Assembly (NCBI GenBank): GCA_027627225.1
Contig: CM051038.1
Coordinates: 46,586,843-46,650,842, forward strand
DNA from: Congeria kusceri
Lineage: Eukaryota; Mollusca; Bivalvia; Myida; Dreissenidae
Direction: 5' to 3'
Length of the DNA stretch: 64,000 nt
The notes under the pieces are model-generated. The model was not told where the DNA came from, searched no databases, and was given only the letters and a program-made list of their open reading frames with translations. Shown here one piece after another: positions 44,680 through 56,120 of this stretch. The number at the start of each line of letters is the position of its first letter. Position 1 is the first letter of the stretch. The position numbers and the translations under genes are program-made.

Positions 44680-45922
44680 TTGTCAATTTACGTGTGTTTT
44701 ATATACTTGATACACGTGTTTATAAAAAATATCGACGACAGGCGTTACAAATTCATTTTTAAAAAATGATTTTCTTAAACGACACATTGTTTTCAATAGA
44801 TTTTGTGTCAATAGTGTTATTTCGCTTCCATGTATATCTATATTTTCAAAACAAAAAGATCAATTTTCCAATATATGAATATGTCCTTATAAGGCATTCA
44901 ATAACAATCGATGCAATTATGTAGAAAATATGAAAACTTAGCAACAAATAATACGATATTTGCATTGTTTATAATTACAACAATGAAATATTGTCTTCTA
45001 TGTCTGTAATGGGTTAAGCTTCACAAAAATGCTTCAAAAAAGAATGTTTATGCAAGTTAAATATGTTAGTGACATTTAATATTATTCTATGAATTTCACC
45101 AAACAGTTAGTGCTTCTTCATTAAATATTACCGTATATTGTTTAATTACCTGTTGGACTGGGATTAAGGTCAATAATGCTTGATTCTGCAAGTAAAATGT
45201 ATTAAGCAATTGGTGTTCCAATAACATACAATTAGCAAGTTTACATGTTAAACATATCACAAGCTTTTCCATTAAAATACAATGCCGATTCTGCAAGTAA
45301 AATGTTAAACAAGCACATTATTATTTCTATAAAATACAATGTTCTTTATGCAAGCTATATTCTAAAACGATACACAAGCTATTTCAGGATAACACAATGC
45401 CATTTTGAAAAAAAGTACATGCACTCATGTATTGGGTTGTCTCTATACAATACAATGCAAGTTCTGCAAGTTATTTGTTAACACTCAATTAAAACATAAC
45501 AATAAACGGGTTCATTTATGAACGTTATGCATTGATTTTGAACTAAAATAGTCCAATAAATCAATGAACTAAAGTAGTCCAATAAATTAACTAAATTGCA
45601 AGACATCAAAGAGAATGAAACCTTCGGCAATTAATTATTAAATAACACTGATGACAAAGGTCACACAAATCCTGATGAATCCTATCTTGAATCTAACATA
45701 TCAACAGTATTATGCTTTTATTTTCTCGTAGTGCAAGTTAAAGTATATGGTATTAACAGTCAATATAATGTATTATAAGTCGCCGTAATGTTTTAAATTC
45801 TATGGAGTATTAAAATTTAATCATGGTGTATGGAAAATACCCCATGGTCATGTGACTGCTCTTAGCAGATCGGATCGCGCCATTTACATAGGCGGTGAGA
45901 TATTTACTTATACTTTTTGTAT

Positions 45923-46176
45923 AACCAACTTCAATAACAAATAGGAAACTAACCCGGGGCTTTCGTCCTAACACCGAGAAGGCTATAGGGATTAGCCTAC
46001 TGTGGATTAACACCACTCTGCAATTTGTTCTCACATCTTGGGCAGCTTGTAACACCGCTCACTTTGAGTTTTGGTGTTAATCTCCAGTAGGTTAATCTCT
46101 TCAGTCTACAGATGAAGTCCTAAAGCATTAGGACGAAAGCCCTAGGTTAGCTTTCCATTGGTTATTTGTGTTGGTT
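45923..46176. repeat. Long foldback element with ~50-bp arms
   Basis: Left arm AACCAACTTCAATAACAAAT ... GGGGCTTTCGTCCTAA is matched by the right arm's reverse complement AACCAACACAAATAACCAAT ... AGGGCTTTCGTCCTAA. An inner inverted pair (GGATTAACACC with GGTGTTAATC) extends the stem. About 254 bp, non-coding, likely a MITE. Confidence 0.85.
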
Positions 46177-46413
46177 GTTTAAATACATTATATTGATTTT
46201 TATGCTTCAATGCTTTATAGTCAAGAGTTCAACTTCACTATTTAACACGTCGTGTTTGCTTCAACAAACATATTGTGTCAACTATGGGAAAAGCTCACAT
46301 CATCTAAACTTTCTTTGAAACAAAGTAATCTCCGCCTAAAGGATGTGATCAGAAAACCTGCTTAAATGCCAGTCATCACTATTCAAATTATAACGTATTC
46401 ACATTCGACATTT

Positions 46414-46738
46414 TAGGCGTGTCGTGGGAAAACAGGGTTTAATGCATGTGCGTAAAGGGTCGTCCCGGATTAGCCTGTGCAGACCTCACAGGCTATTCCA
46501 GGACGGCACTTTCCGCTTTTATTATATTTTCTGTTTCAAGGAAGTCTCTTTTAAACATAACTCCACTGTAGCGGACTGCACAGGCTGATCCGGGACGACA
46601 CTTTACGCACATGCATTAAATATAAACAATAAGAATTGACTCTACCGCTGACAGCCTCTGAAGACTGAAAATATGACAACATTGAAGATATGTACGAGGG
46701 TACGAACTACTAAGCCCGATTTTACCACGACACTCCTC
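46414..46738. mobile_element. Double-hairpin MITE, copy 3 with insertion
   Basis: Starts TAGGCGTGTCGTGGGAAAAC and ends CCACGACACTCCTC. It carries both arms of CATGCATTAA / ATGCATGTGCGTAAAG and the palindromes, but has about 85 bp of unrelated sequence inserted before its right terminus. More diverged than copies 1 and 4. Confidence 0.8.
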
Positions 46739-46885
46739 ATTGTTTTGCCAACACAATTTTACTTAATATGTTCTAGCTTACTTTGAATATAACTTAAAAT
46801 TTATGTTATATTGAAAGTTTAATGTTTATAATCATTTAATGTTGATTAGTCGGGCACATATACTCTTTGGAACATTTGCACAGAA

Positions 46886-47060
46886 GATATATAGGATCTG
46901 ACACGAGTTGTCATTTCATATCATATTTTTATTAAACTTAAACGAGTTTAGGAATTTTGTTAGTAAGCAAGCCTTTGGCGAGCTTACTAACGAAATGTCC
47001 TGGACGAGTTAAATAAAACATGATATGAAATGATAACGAGTGTCAGATCTTTTTTATCAC
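46886..47060. repeat. Foldback element with nested hairpin
   Basis: GGATCTGACACGAGTTGTCA, then TTTCATATCATATTTTTATT on the left pairs with AAACATGATATGAAATGATA, then ACGAGTGTCAGATC on the right. Inside, GTTAGTAAG and CTTACTAAC form a second stem around CAAGCCTTTGGCGAG. Same loop family as 39655-39785. Confidence 0.85.
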
Positions 47061-48046
47061 ATGCTTTTAAAAGAAAAAAAATGCTTATAATTTTACCAAA
47101 GCATGTCGATAAATCCTAAAAGTTGTTTACTGCATTGACGTCATATCATGTTGACGACGTCATTTCACCGAAATAACGTCATGCGATTGGTCAGTCAAAA
47201 AATATGTAGCTAATGAAAACGCTCAAAATGTTATTTTTACACATGTGTAAGATAAAAATATTCGTCATGGTTGTATTACATGGAAAACAAGGTACAGCAT
47301 GTGATAAATAATAATATTATACGTAAGGTAATTCTTACAACAGATTGTGAGAAGGAGAAGTTCAAAATAGCTAATCAAAAGCCAGAAATGGCGACTGTTT
47401 AGACCATGTTCTAAATGATAAAGTGCTTCAGTTAAAGGGTACATTCCAGTCATTTCGTTCGATCAAAATGTAGGTTCTATTGAATGGTATATTTCACTAG
47501 GTTTATGTAGTTTAGTTTACTTTCATAAGTTCCATTAGGTCGAAAGACCCATGAGGACAACATATTTAGATAAAGCAATATGACAGGACAGATTATAAAA
47601 CTGAAATAAATGAACAAGTACATGTATATAATGTTTGTTGATTATGGAGCATACAATTATGAAAAACTGTAAAACACGTTGGAGATGGAGATGGAGATGG
47701 CGCAATCATATTTTACTAAGCAGGATAAGTGTAACATATAAGGTGGAGATATAACTATGAAGAGACATATGTCATAGAATTATGCATACGCTTGGGAGCC
47801 TAACAATTTCAAATACATACAAGTCATATGATTAGGACATACATCTAACAATTTAAGTTAAAGTCTCAGTACATACTTACAGTTACAAAATGTATAACAA
47901 CAGTCTGGTTCGTAAAATTAGTCATATAAGGACTGATTTCTTAACTCAAAGGAATAAAATAGATAAGCCCCTAAATTTCTAAGCAACTTTTTGATTTTTG
48001 TTTGAAGTAGCTGTATGAATTTTTGCATTTTTATGTGAATGCTTAC

Positions 48047-48095
48047 CAGGTACAATAGGCTGGACTTCCGGTTGCGTGGCAATACTGGCACGTCC
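48047..48095 (-). CDS. Linker exon K, 49 bp, phase 0-1
   Basis: Encodes GRASIATQPEVQPIVP plus one base. Acceptor GATATTTCAG at 48096-48105, strong donor GTAAGC. Its phases (0 in, 1 out) are the combination needed to connect exon J with the terminal exon. Content is Pro/Gln/Val-rich and probably unstructured. Confidence rests on phase fit and splice signals, because a 49-bp exon has little signal of its own. Confidence 0.7.
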
Positions 48096-48237
48096 CTGAA
48101 ATATCACATAATAGTGTCATTATAAAAGAAAATAAACGATGACATTTGGGAAAGAATTATAAGCCAAAAAAGTAACAGTTACGAAGCAATGTGACCATTT
48201 GTTTACATAGTAATATTGAGCTTTCATTTAAGCAAAA

Positions 48238-48612
48238 GCTTAGCGACAATGATTGGAAAATAATTCAATGTTAAGATTGTATTGTCGCAGTTGTACATAT
48301 TAAGGATGAATAGTGTGTTCAAAAGTTTAGCGACAATGCTAATTATAAAAACAATTTAATGTCAAGATTGTATTGTTGCAAATGTACATATTAATAATAA
48401 TAGTGTGTTCAAAATGTTAGCGATAATGATAATTATAGAAAAAATTCAATGTTAAGATTGTATTGTCGCAAATGTACATATTAATAATGAATAGTGTGTT
48501 CAAAAGCTTAGCGACAACGTTACTTATAAAACAATTCAATGTTAAGACTTAATTGTCGCGAATGTATATATTAATAATGATTTTTTTTTTAAAAGCTTAG
48601 CAACACATTGTA
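48238..48612 (+). repeat. ~90-bp tandem array with internal inverted octamers
   Basis: About four units begin TTAGCGACAATG at 48240, 48327, 48417, 48508 and 48597 (periods 87-91 bp). Each unit has GCGACAAT and, about 30 bp on, ATTGTCGC, so every unit can fold into a hairpin. Shared blocks are TTCAATGTTAAGATTGTATT and AATAGTGTGTTCAAAA. Non-coding. Confidence 0.85.
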
Positions 48613-49727
48613 ATGGTCAAATAGTTTTATGTATTTGGAAATTCTGCCATAATTCTGCATACTGATATAATACCAATGGTATTGGTAAAACAGTTCGGTG
48701 GAAATAACAAAATATATAAAGAAAGGTTACCATAACTGTGCATTCAGTTATTTCAAATATTATTTTCTGTATGGTTAGCGTCAACGATGATATACATTTC
48801 TACAAATGTCAATCATACGCAAATTATACTTGTGTTGTAACCATACATTGCACTTAATGGCCTAGTTTAATGCTTCTTTATTTAACCCTCCCCCCAATTC
48901 TGGGGTATTGTACTCATGTGTATTGGTACCCTGCTGTGGTGACAGAGTGGACTTTGTGTGGCGACACAGTTGAGATCAATACTCTGTTGCAATTGAAACA
49001 GTTTACTCAGACATTGCTCAGTCAGCTGAGAGAAAAGATTACAGGTAACGGCAAGAGATTTTATGGTGAACCAATACACAGAGTGGAATACCCCATGGAG
49101 AGGTCAGACAATCCTTACACTAGGCCTTAAATGTATCACAAGTAACATATTTGACACAAAAGAGCACGCGGTAAAGCTTTTGACGAGTTAGTTATGCTCT
49201 ATACAGGATGGGAATCAGTATAATATTAGTGGCAAAGAAGGGAAAGATCTATTACATGACGTTTCAATGTTAATTAATTTTGGATCATGATATTGGTCTT
49301 TTTTTTTCAAACCCTTAGAAACACTTGCATATTATTTTAAAAACAACAAGAAACATTTTTCAATGCTGCTTTTTTACAGTGCATTAACCCGAGTCTGATT
49401 AAGCTCGGATACATTAATTCGTATTAGCATAAATTACGCGTGCGAATTGTTTCCTATATATTATACTCAGTTTGTGACCAGTGGAATACTCTGTCATCGG
49501 TTTAGGTCGATCCCCAAACGGGAACATGTATATTCATCATAACAGATTTGTACTCAATTCGTGCATAAAGGTTAGTGTCAGGTAAGCATTAGTTGTAAGG
49601 CTCTGATCGCGAATATTGAGCTACTTTTTATATGGGCAATATTGTGTCACGAATTGTTACAGCGAATTTAGCCCTATACAGAAAGTAACACTAAATTCGT
49701 TGCACATCTTATTAATTACACTAAGTG

Positions 49728-49868
49728 TCAGGGGTCGTATTTCAGAAACATCTTAGGTAAAATATTATCCTTAGCCTTAAAAAGTTTTTAGTTTAAAAAA
49801 TAGTACCTTACCAAAAATGGAACTTAAGTGAAAATATTAAGATCAACTTAAGATGTTTCTGGACAATG
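49728..49868. repeat. Small foldback ending in TTTCAGAAACATCTTA
   Basis: TTTCAGAAACATCTTAGG on the left is matched by CTTAAGATGTTTCTGGA on the right, with AT-rich sequence between. Its right end stops about 40 bp short of the donor of exon J. Confidence 0.7.
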
Positions 49869-49909
49869 GTTAGGTTAATGTTTCCGAGGCTGATATCTCT
49901 TGTGAGTAC

Positions 49910-50079
49910 CTGAAGCCGACTCAGGAGGCCGTTCAGTTGGTCCATTGACAGGACTGAGTCACCTGTGCCGGCTCTCTGTCCTTGGAAATTGAACACTGTC
50001 CTGGGATCCGCTCGGATTTGGTCTAGCATTCTCTGGATATCCTCTTGACTGATTTGCCCCAGACTAAACGTGAGTTCAC
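49910..50079 (-). CDS. Module exon J, 170 bp, phase 1-0 (last module)
   Basis: Reads GELTFSLGQISQEDIQRM, LDQIRADPRTVFNFQGQ, RAGTGDSVLSMDQLNGL and LSRLQ. Acceptor TTTTTTTTGAAG, donor GTACTC. It is the only intact module exon ending in phase 0, and it is exactly matched by the following exon, which begins in phase 0. This marks the end of the interchangeable array and strengthens the gene model. Confidence 0.85.
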
Positions 50080-50140
50080 CTTCAAAAAAAATAATCTAGA
50101 TTTAAAGAATGCCTATCAAGTTGATTCTGCCAGTAGTCAT

Positions 50141-50193
50141 AGTCTCGTCTCAAAGACTAAGCCTAGTCATAGTCTCGTCTCAAAGACTAAGCC
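50141..50193 (+). repeat. 29-bp tandem duplication in the intron before exon J
   Basis: AGTCATAGTCTCGTCTCAAA followed by GACTAAGCC occurs twice in tandem. Each copy contains AGTCT...AGACT, a small hairpin. Its short open frame is a by-product. Confidence 0.85.
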
Positions 50194-50760
50194 ATGCATG
50201 TCCAAATGCACGCCTTCTCACGGCGAGACTGCGAATGTCTCATTCCATTACCCAATGTCACTGTGTCGACAAAATAATTAAACTTGAATTTTATACGGAA
50301 TACATTTAAATTTTGAATAATATAATGAGTGTTTGTTATTGCTTTGTATTTACCGCCCTAGCGTGGTGACCCCAGTTTGAATTGCATAAAAGTACGTGTT
50401 TGTAGACTCTTGCGTTTTAAGGTGTATATTTTGTTATGTAGGCAATTGGTCACTCGCCCCAAAATAACGGATATTCAGTTGCTAATACATGTATGTCTGA
50501 TGTTGATGCAACTGGAGTGTCATTATTGTTTATATTTTAAATTTCATAACCACTCTTCTAGTCCCTTGTTAGTTTCGCAGTCGGCATAATGGGCGATAAA
50601 TATATATGCAACGACATTATGTAGATTTAACTATGTTTTGTAACCATATCCCGACTCGGATTATTATATGTTAACTGATTTTATATAGAGTATGCGAAGT
50701 AATTTCAGCTACGTTAGTACATGTATGTAATTCGTTCATTTTATTTGCCGGCTATTTTAC

Positions 50761-50943
50761 CTGAACCGACAAGTCTATCCCTAATTTGTTCCAGCTGCCT
50801 CAGTGTCAACGTAGGCTCACCAGGTCCAGCAGGGTTGCCGTAGAAATTAAAGATCTGTGGATTGACCGTGTCTTGCATGCCAGCAATCATGCGATTGACG
50901 TCTTCCAGACTGAAACGTCCAAACCGATCGGTGGGCACTCCTT
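50761..50943 (-). CDS. Module exon I, 183 bp, phase 1-1
   Basis: Acceptor TTTGTTTTAG, donor GTAAAA. Reads EGVPTDRFGRFSLEDVNRM, then IAGMQDTVNP, QIFNFYGNPAGPGEP and TLTLRQLEQIRDRLVGSG. The second helix has the LTLRQLEQI variant rather than LTR-INRMI, as in exon D. Confidence 0.9.
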
Positions 50944-51694
50944 CTAAAACAAACACACAAAAATTGAAATCTGAGAGTAAACCCTTGATGAAAGTGTTTG
51001 GCTGTAAGTTAAAAATACATTTATTGCTTATTCAATTATATTTTTCACCGGTGTTGTCACTGATTTTGTTCACTGTTTACATGCAAAGTTTGTATAAATG
51101 CCTTGACAGCTTTTTTTTTTTTTAAACTGACAGAGAAAACCGCTAGTGTTTGAAAGAAATATGATAGTGTAAACGAGGTTGTACAAAGATACAATGCTGT
51201 ACTTTACGATAATATGATTCCCAAAACATTATATGAATTATATGAATCATATTCATATAGAATTGAATAGATCTAGAATTATATAAAATAAATATACAGA
51301 AAAAGAAGATCAAATTTCTTGTAACACCAAATGCTAACAATACATGATCATATGTTGTTTGTCGAATAGATCGTTGAGAAGTCAATGGTTTTGTTGCTAT
51401 TGTTACTTACAAAATACGTAAATGGCACATATTTGACACTTATTGGTTCAATAGGAATTTTACCACTAACAAGGAGTTTATGTTTAATTATTAATAACTT
51501 TACGCAAACGGTTAAGAACACATTTATAAGAAATTTTCTTGGAAAGTTGGACATGGGCCAATAAAAAATGATTGCAAGTCGATGGAGATCCAGATGACCT
51601 TGTGTATACAGGATTGTTTTAAAAGATTTTTTATTTAAAGACGTGGCAAACTGTTTGCCTTTGCGGAGGTCTGCACTCCCCTAGAGCTTTCTAG

Positions 51695-51948
51695 TTTAAA
51701 ATATCAATGGGTCTCATCTACAACATCCAGCTGTCTGATAAGAAGTTTAAAATATCAATGGGTCTCATCTACAATATACACCTGTCTGATAAGAAGTTCA
51801 CAATATCAATGGGTCTCAACTACAACATCCAACTGTCTGATAAGAAGTTTACAATATCAATGGGTCTCAACTACAACATACAGCTGTCTGATAAGAAGTT
51901 TACAATATCAATGGGTCTCACCTACAACATCTAACTGTCTGATAAGAT
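51695..51948 (-). repeat. 51-bp minisatellite derived from the donor site of exon H
   Basis: Five units with an exact 51-bp period (ATCAATGGGTCTCA at 51703, 51754, 51805, 51856, 51907). The last unit covers the final 27 bp of exon H plus its donor. The other four repeat the exon end and the start of the intron. At the position equal to the GT donor they read TT or AT, so they cannot be used as splice sites. Confidence 0.9.
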
Positions 51949-52110
51949 CATTTATCATGTCACGTGTCAGGATATCGGTATTCCCGGAACTAGCTAGTTC
52001 CCCTCGAGTATTAAACACGGCATTATTATTGTCCATCTCTCGCAGGAACTGAGCGAGTTGATTTCTTGTAAACACATTGGTTTGTCCTGATGGGCGCGGG
52101 TCTTCTGGAG
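51922..52110 (-). CDS. Module exon H, 189 bp, phase 1-1
   Basis: Reads APEDPRPSGQTNVF, TRNQLAQFLREMDNNN, AVFNTRGELASSGNTD and ILTRDMINDLIRQLDVVG. Acceptor CATATTTAG, donor GTGAGA. The last 27 bp of the exon plus its donor are the template unit of a 51-bp minisatellite extending downstream in the intron; only the exon-proximal unit keeps a GT at the splice point. Confidence 0.9.
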
Positions 52111-55100
52111 CTAAATATGGGAATAATGAAACTCCAGAGACATCACCAGGAGAGAAACCCTTATTACTGTCATTTAGTCTTTTATTTGAGGCAAGTGACC
52201 AATTGCCTATACAATACATGACAATACATACAACACATCACAAAACATAAACATGATTAAAACTGGGGTTTAATGATTTATAATCCTTTTAAATACAAGA
52301 GTTCAACTATTTCAAAGCATCATAAATGCATTTACTATTCATACCGTTTTTTTTTCGTTTATGCTATATCAGTAACTATAGGGCAATTAATTGACAATGT
52401 TTTTGTATTAAGTCGTCATCTTTAGACAATTTTAGTTCTTTGTAGAAACAATATAGAAAGAATACATATATCCATCACATGACTGTTTCAGAAAACAAAA
52501 CGTTATTTAAACGTCTCACAAACGTTGTATTTATTCAATGAGCGTCTAATTCATCTGTAGACTCTTCGTAACCAAAGAACTTTAAATGACATCAAAGAAG
52601 CAACAAAATGCGTCCAGTTCACTACTGCGTTAAAATAGGTTTACCAGTTGTACTGGAAACGGTTGTTTATATTGGCTGCACAATTACCAACCGGTATGAC
52701 GAATTAGTCGTTAAATTATGTTCCTACTTTATAAACTAGACAAATGAAATAATTGCAAATGATGTTTTTCGGCGTAGCTAAGATCACTTTTGACCTAGAT
52801 TTCTTGCGCTAATTTTATGCAGCGGGAAAACTGAATGCCAATAGAATTGGGAAAATTTTCTAATTTTAGGGAATGCAAACTTACAACAATGGTTTGATGT
52901 CTACCAATAACTGTTGCATATTTTGGGGGATTCAAATTTACATAATTGTTTACATAAGCGGTTAAAATAAAGTTATAAACATATCTTCGACATATTCTCA
53001 AATACTGAACATAATTAGGAACAATTTTACTCACTGTATGTCATGAACAGAATGTAATATTCATTCACATAATTAAATAATTATTTTGTTTAGCCTACAT
53101 CAGCAGCACGCTCTATAAATAGCAATTACAATGATCCCAATGGTTGACCGATATCTGTGCTCTGAAACGTACGTAGATATTAATTCGGCGAAGATTGGTA
53201 TGAAATGGTTTATTTTAGCGTATTCAACACACTCCAGAGAAAGGGTGCATCATTTTATAAATAGCGCGCGGTATAGCTGTGCTAATACGCATTCATCAAT
53301 TAGCGTCCGGAGAATCATAAACCCGAGAATTTCAATAGATGGGGATTTAATATTTATGAACTTACTGTGCATGTTATTTTATTTTTGAATTGCGGTTGCG
53401 TTTTATTAAGAATAATTTACTGGTTGGCGAGAAGTATCAGTGATTTTTTAGTAGTTTTTCTCTTTTTTTCAATCGCGTAATACTCTTTAAAAAAGCTTGT
53501 TACAGTACAATGTTTGGCTCCTTCTGTTTACGAGGATGTAAATTTCTTGTCATGACGTCATATGGTTTTTCCCATATAAGGGGCGGCAAAAGGGTAATCA
53601 ATAAGCATGAATAAAAGCAATACAACTAATAGTAGCCGTGATTTTTCCTTTCAGTTGAAAATGCAATTTTTGTGCTAAACACGTCACGATTTTAATTGCC
53701 GTATACTATTCTACATTCCATTACCTACATCATTATGATGTAATATTATTAAATTTTATGCCAGATTAGCGGTTATAATGCGACTGCTAACATATGTGTA
53801 TGCCGGAAAATGGTCTTTTGGTTACCCCTTTGGCGCCCTTAACAATTGACTGGATGGTTAACGGGAGTCCCGGAGATAACCATGCTATTATTGAAGTAGT
53901 CGCCTCCCCTGTATTCTCAAAATCGTCCCGAAACTAGCCGTATTTTGATTAAACATTTAAAACATTGCAATTCTTTGTAAATATTTTTTTTAGAAAACTT
54001 ATTATACGAAAAATGAATATATATGGGTGGTGGTGTTTAAAGACTATAATTGCTGCTTTATGTGAATAACCTAGCGATCACCCTTGGTAAACCGAAAATA
54101 GGGAATTACAAGATAAAATACGGGTCCAATAATAGATTTATGCGCATGCGCAAAGACGTACGCGTGAATTCCCCGCGCGGAGTTTAGTTGTTTTGGGAAT
54201 TCTTTTTAACAAAAATGAAAATATCTTGAAAAATATGAAGTTTTGAAGACTTCAACTTATTCTGCGGTTGGAACAGTTGCTAGGTGATGTGTGTAAACTC
54301 TACATTCAATGCTGGAGAGCTTTTAAGCCGTTTAATATACAAATCACGGATACTGCTAGTTCACGGATACTACTCCCCAACCAGTATAATTGCATCTTTC
54401 TTTCAACTTCTCCAGTAGATGTTATTCAATCTCTAAAAATAGTTAACATAAGTCGCGTAATACGTCGGAATGCTGTTCAAGTTACTTTACTTCATTTGCA
54501 TAGCAAAACTAATGGTACTTATAGTATATTATTTAACATAACTATGTACACTCGTCTGATATATAATAATTCATTCATTCATTCCCGCAATTATTTTCTG
54601 ACAATGCTATTTTGTTAAATTTGTCTGACAAATTCATGTAACAATTATAGTAACGTCAATTACTAGCATTTATGTTATTCATTAATCACCGGTGAAAACA
54701 TAGTAGGTATAATCGGTTTATTCACGGTACACATATTAATAATGTTTGCGCTTATCTCGAATTGATTTTGAGTCCGATAAGTTTTCGAAAAGGGTTCGAA
54801 AATCTACAGTCTGAGAAGTATCATTAGTGGGGTCGGAAAAGTCACGTAACCGATCATCTTGTCCCTCTTGCATTATGTTTCTTGTTAAAAATGACATTTC
54901 AATATTAATTTCAACGCCGATTGTCTTTTTTAAAGACATTTCTTGTTTATCTTATGTTGTAATACTCTTACCATTTTATGACATCAACATTATCAAAACC
55001 AATAACATTGAGTAAACATATCAATGAAACCGAAGAAATAAGCACGAATCATTAGAAAAGTCAAACAAATATTTTTTTCTACCAAAACAATTAATAAAGT

Positions 55101-55486
55101 TAATGTATTAACAGAAGCCAAAACAATGACGTACCATAACTGTTGTGGATATGACGTCAAGTGATTAAAATATTTGTTTCAATCATAATCGGTTCGTACT
55201 ATAATAATCATGTAAGTCAATGCAAACTAATGTTGTAAACATTTATTCGACACGGTTTACCGTTTTGCGATCAAGTATTACAGCGAATTAGTTTTTGAAT
55301 GAAAGGTGGGTTACTGTCCGTTAAAACAACCCGTTTAAAACGCAAATGAGAAAGGTTATAAACTTGGACGAATCCATACTGGTAAATGAGCAGATTTTTA
55401 AATACAAACGATTGCATGTTGTTTATAAAAAGGCAATCCCGATTCCCCTTATTATCAGTAATCAACTAAATTTAAATCGACTATAC
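52111..55486 (-). other. Intron between exons H and G
   Basis: Holds a copy of the AAAACTGGGGT repeat (52139-52272) and the inverted copy of the 1.1-kb repeat with a 1.2-kb insertion (52764-54948). No module exon is visible. Confidence 0.6.
52764..54948 (-). repeat. 1.1-kb dispersed repeat, copy 2, split by an insertion
   Basis: Reverse-complement counterpart of 30122-31274. The matching halves are 52764-53368 and 54575-54948. Between them about 1.2 kb is absent from copy 1: there, CTTACTGT is directly followed by TCATTCATTCCCGC (in this orientation). The inserted DNA has no long frame and I do not recognise its ends. Confidence 0.8.
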
Positions 55487-55665
55487 CTAAGGATTTATTT
55501 GGCTTATAAGGTTGTTGATAATCTGTCGAGTAAGAATAGCGTCCCCTGTTTGTGCTGGTTCCCGAAGCAAATTAAACTGGACGTTCTTTGTGTCCATATC
55601 TCTTAGCATTCTTTGTAAGTCTGTGAGTCTAAATTCAGCCCTCAAAGGTTCAGTTGGCATTACGT
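55487..55665 (-). pseudogene. Module exon G, damaged: in-frame stop and broken phase
   Basis: Recognisable module: DVMPTEPLRAEF, RLTDLQRMLRDMDTKN, VQFNLLREPAQTGD, AILTRQIINNLISQINP, then TAG immediately before the donor GTATAG. The length is 179 bp, not a multiple of three, so inclusion would stop translation and also shift the next exon. The module is otherwise well kept, so the damage is recent or the exon is an alternative ending. Skipping it joins F to H in phase. Confidence 0.8.
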
Positions 55666-56055
55666 CTACAAATGATCAAGATTAAAAGTATGTTAGATTT
55701 GTGTACTTGTGTCTCTTTTGTCTTACCTTGTCCAAATAAATAACCGATTTCCATTATTTTCTATCTTTGTTTTTCACGCGCTACAATCGACTGGTTTAAA
55801 CATTATTTTGCATTGACTTTCGCCAGCCATTAGAACCAGAGTTAGTCAGTTTTCAAATTTAGTTCGTTCGTTTGTTTATGTTCATTTCGTATGAATGCCT
55901 TAAAGGGACTAAGTCAACGAAACATTGGTTTCCTATTTTACAATGAATGATAACAGTTGATATATTAAGACATATAAATTAAACGAAGAATAAATAATAT
56001 AATACATAACGAGATATTTGTTAAACAAATCAGCAAAAATCCTTATAAAAAATAA

Positions 56056-56120
56056 AACCCAAGCGGGTATCGAACTCGCGAATTAGGAGCCATACAAAAT
56101 ACTCACAATTCTGACGTCAA
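56056..56120 (-). repeat. tRNA-like SINE head
   Basis: The minus strand contains GCGAGTTCGATACCCGCTTG, a B-box-like match followed by a short stem. Upstream sequence does not form a full cloverleaf. Probably another tRNA-derived SINE; weak. Confidence 0.3.

Larger units (their letters stand above)
44440..48046 (-). other. Intron between exons L and K
   Basis: These 3.6 kb contain a tRNA-like segment (44605-44679), loosely repeated TTCTGCAAGTAAAATGT motifs (45180-45480), two foldbacks (45923-46176, 46886-47060) and an enlarged copy of the double-hairpin MITE (46414-46738). No further module exon is seen, though a very short exon would be invisible to me. Confidence 0.6.
48096..49909 (-). other. 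Intron between exons K and J
   Basis: Contains the 90-bp tandem array (48238-48612) and a foldback at 49728-49868. A plus-strand frame at 48870-49130 (86 codons) lies here but shows no recognisable domain. Otherwise unassigned AT-rich sequence. Confidence 0.6.

Noticed and set aside
48870..49130. Plus-strand 86-codon frame in the intron between exons K and J
   Set aside because: It reads plausibly (LLQLKQFTQTLLSQLREKI) but I find no family, splice partner or repeat support. Possibly a transposon remnant.
51707..51934. Plus-strand 75-codon frame with a 17-residue repeated peptide
   Set aside because: It is a by-product of the exact 51-bp minisatellite; 51 is a multiple of three, so any stop-free frame repeats. 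The region is intron and exon end of the minus-strand gene.
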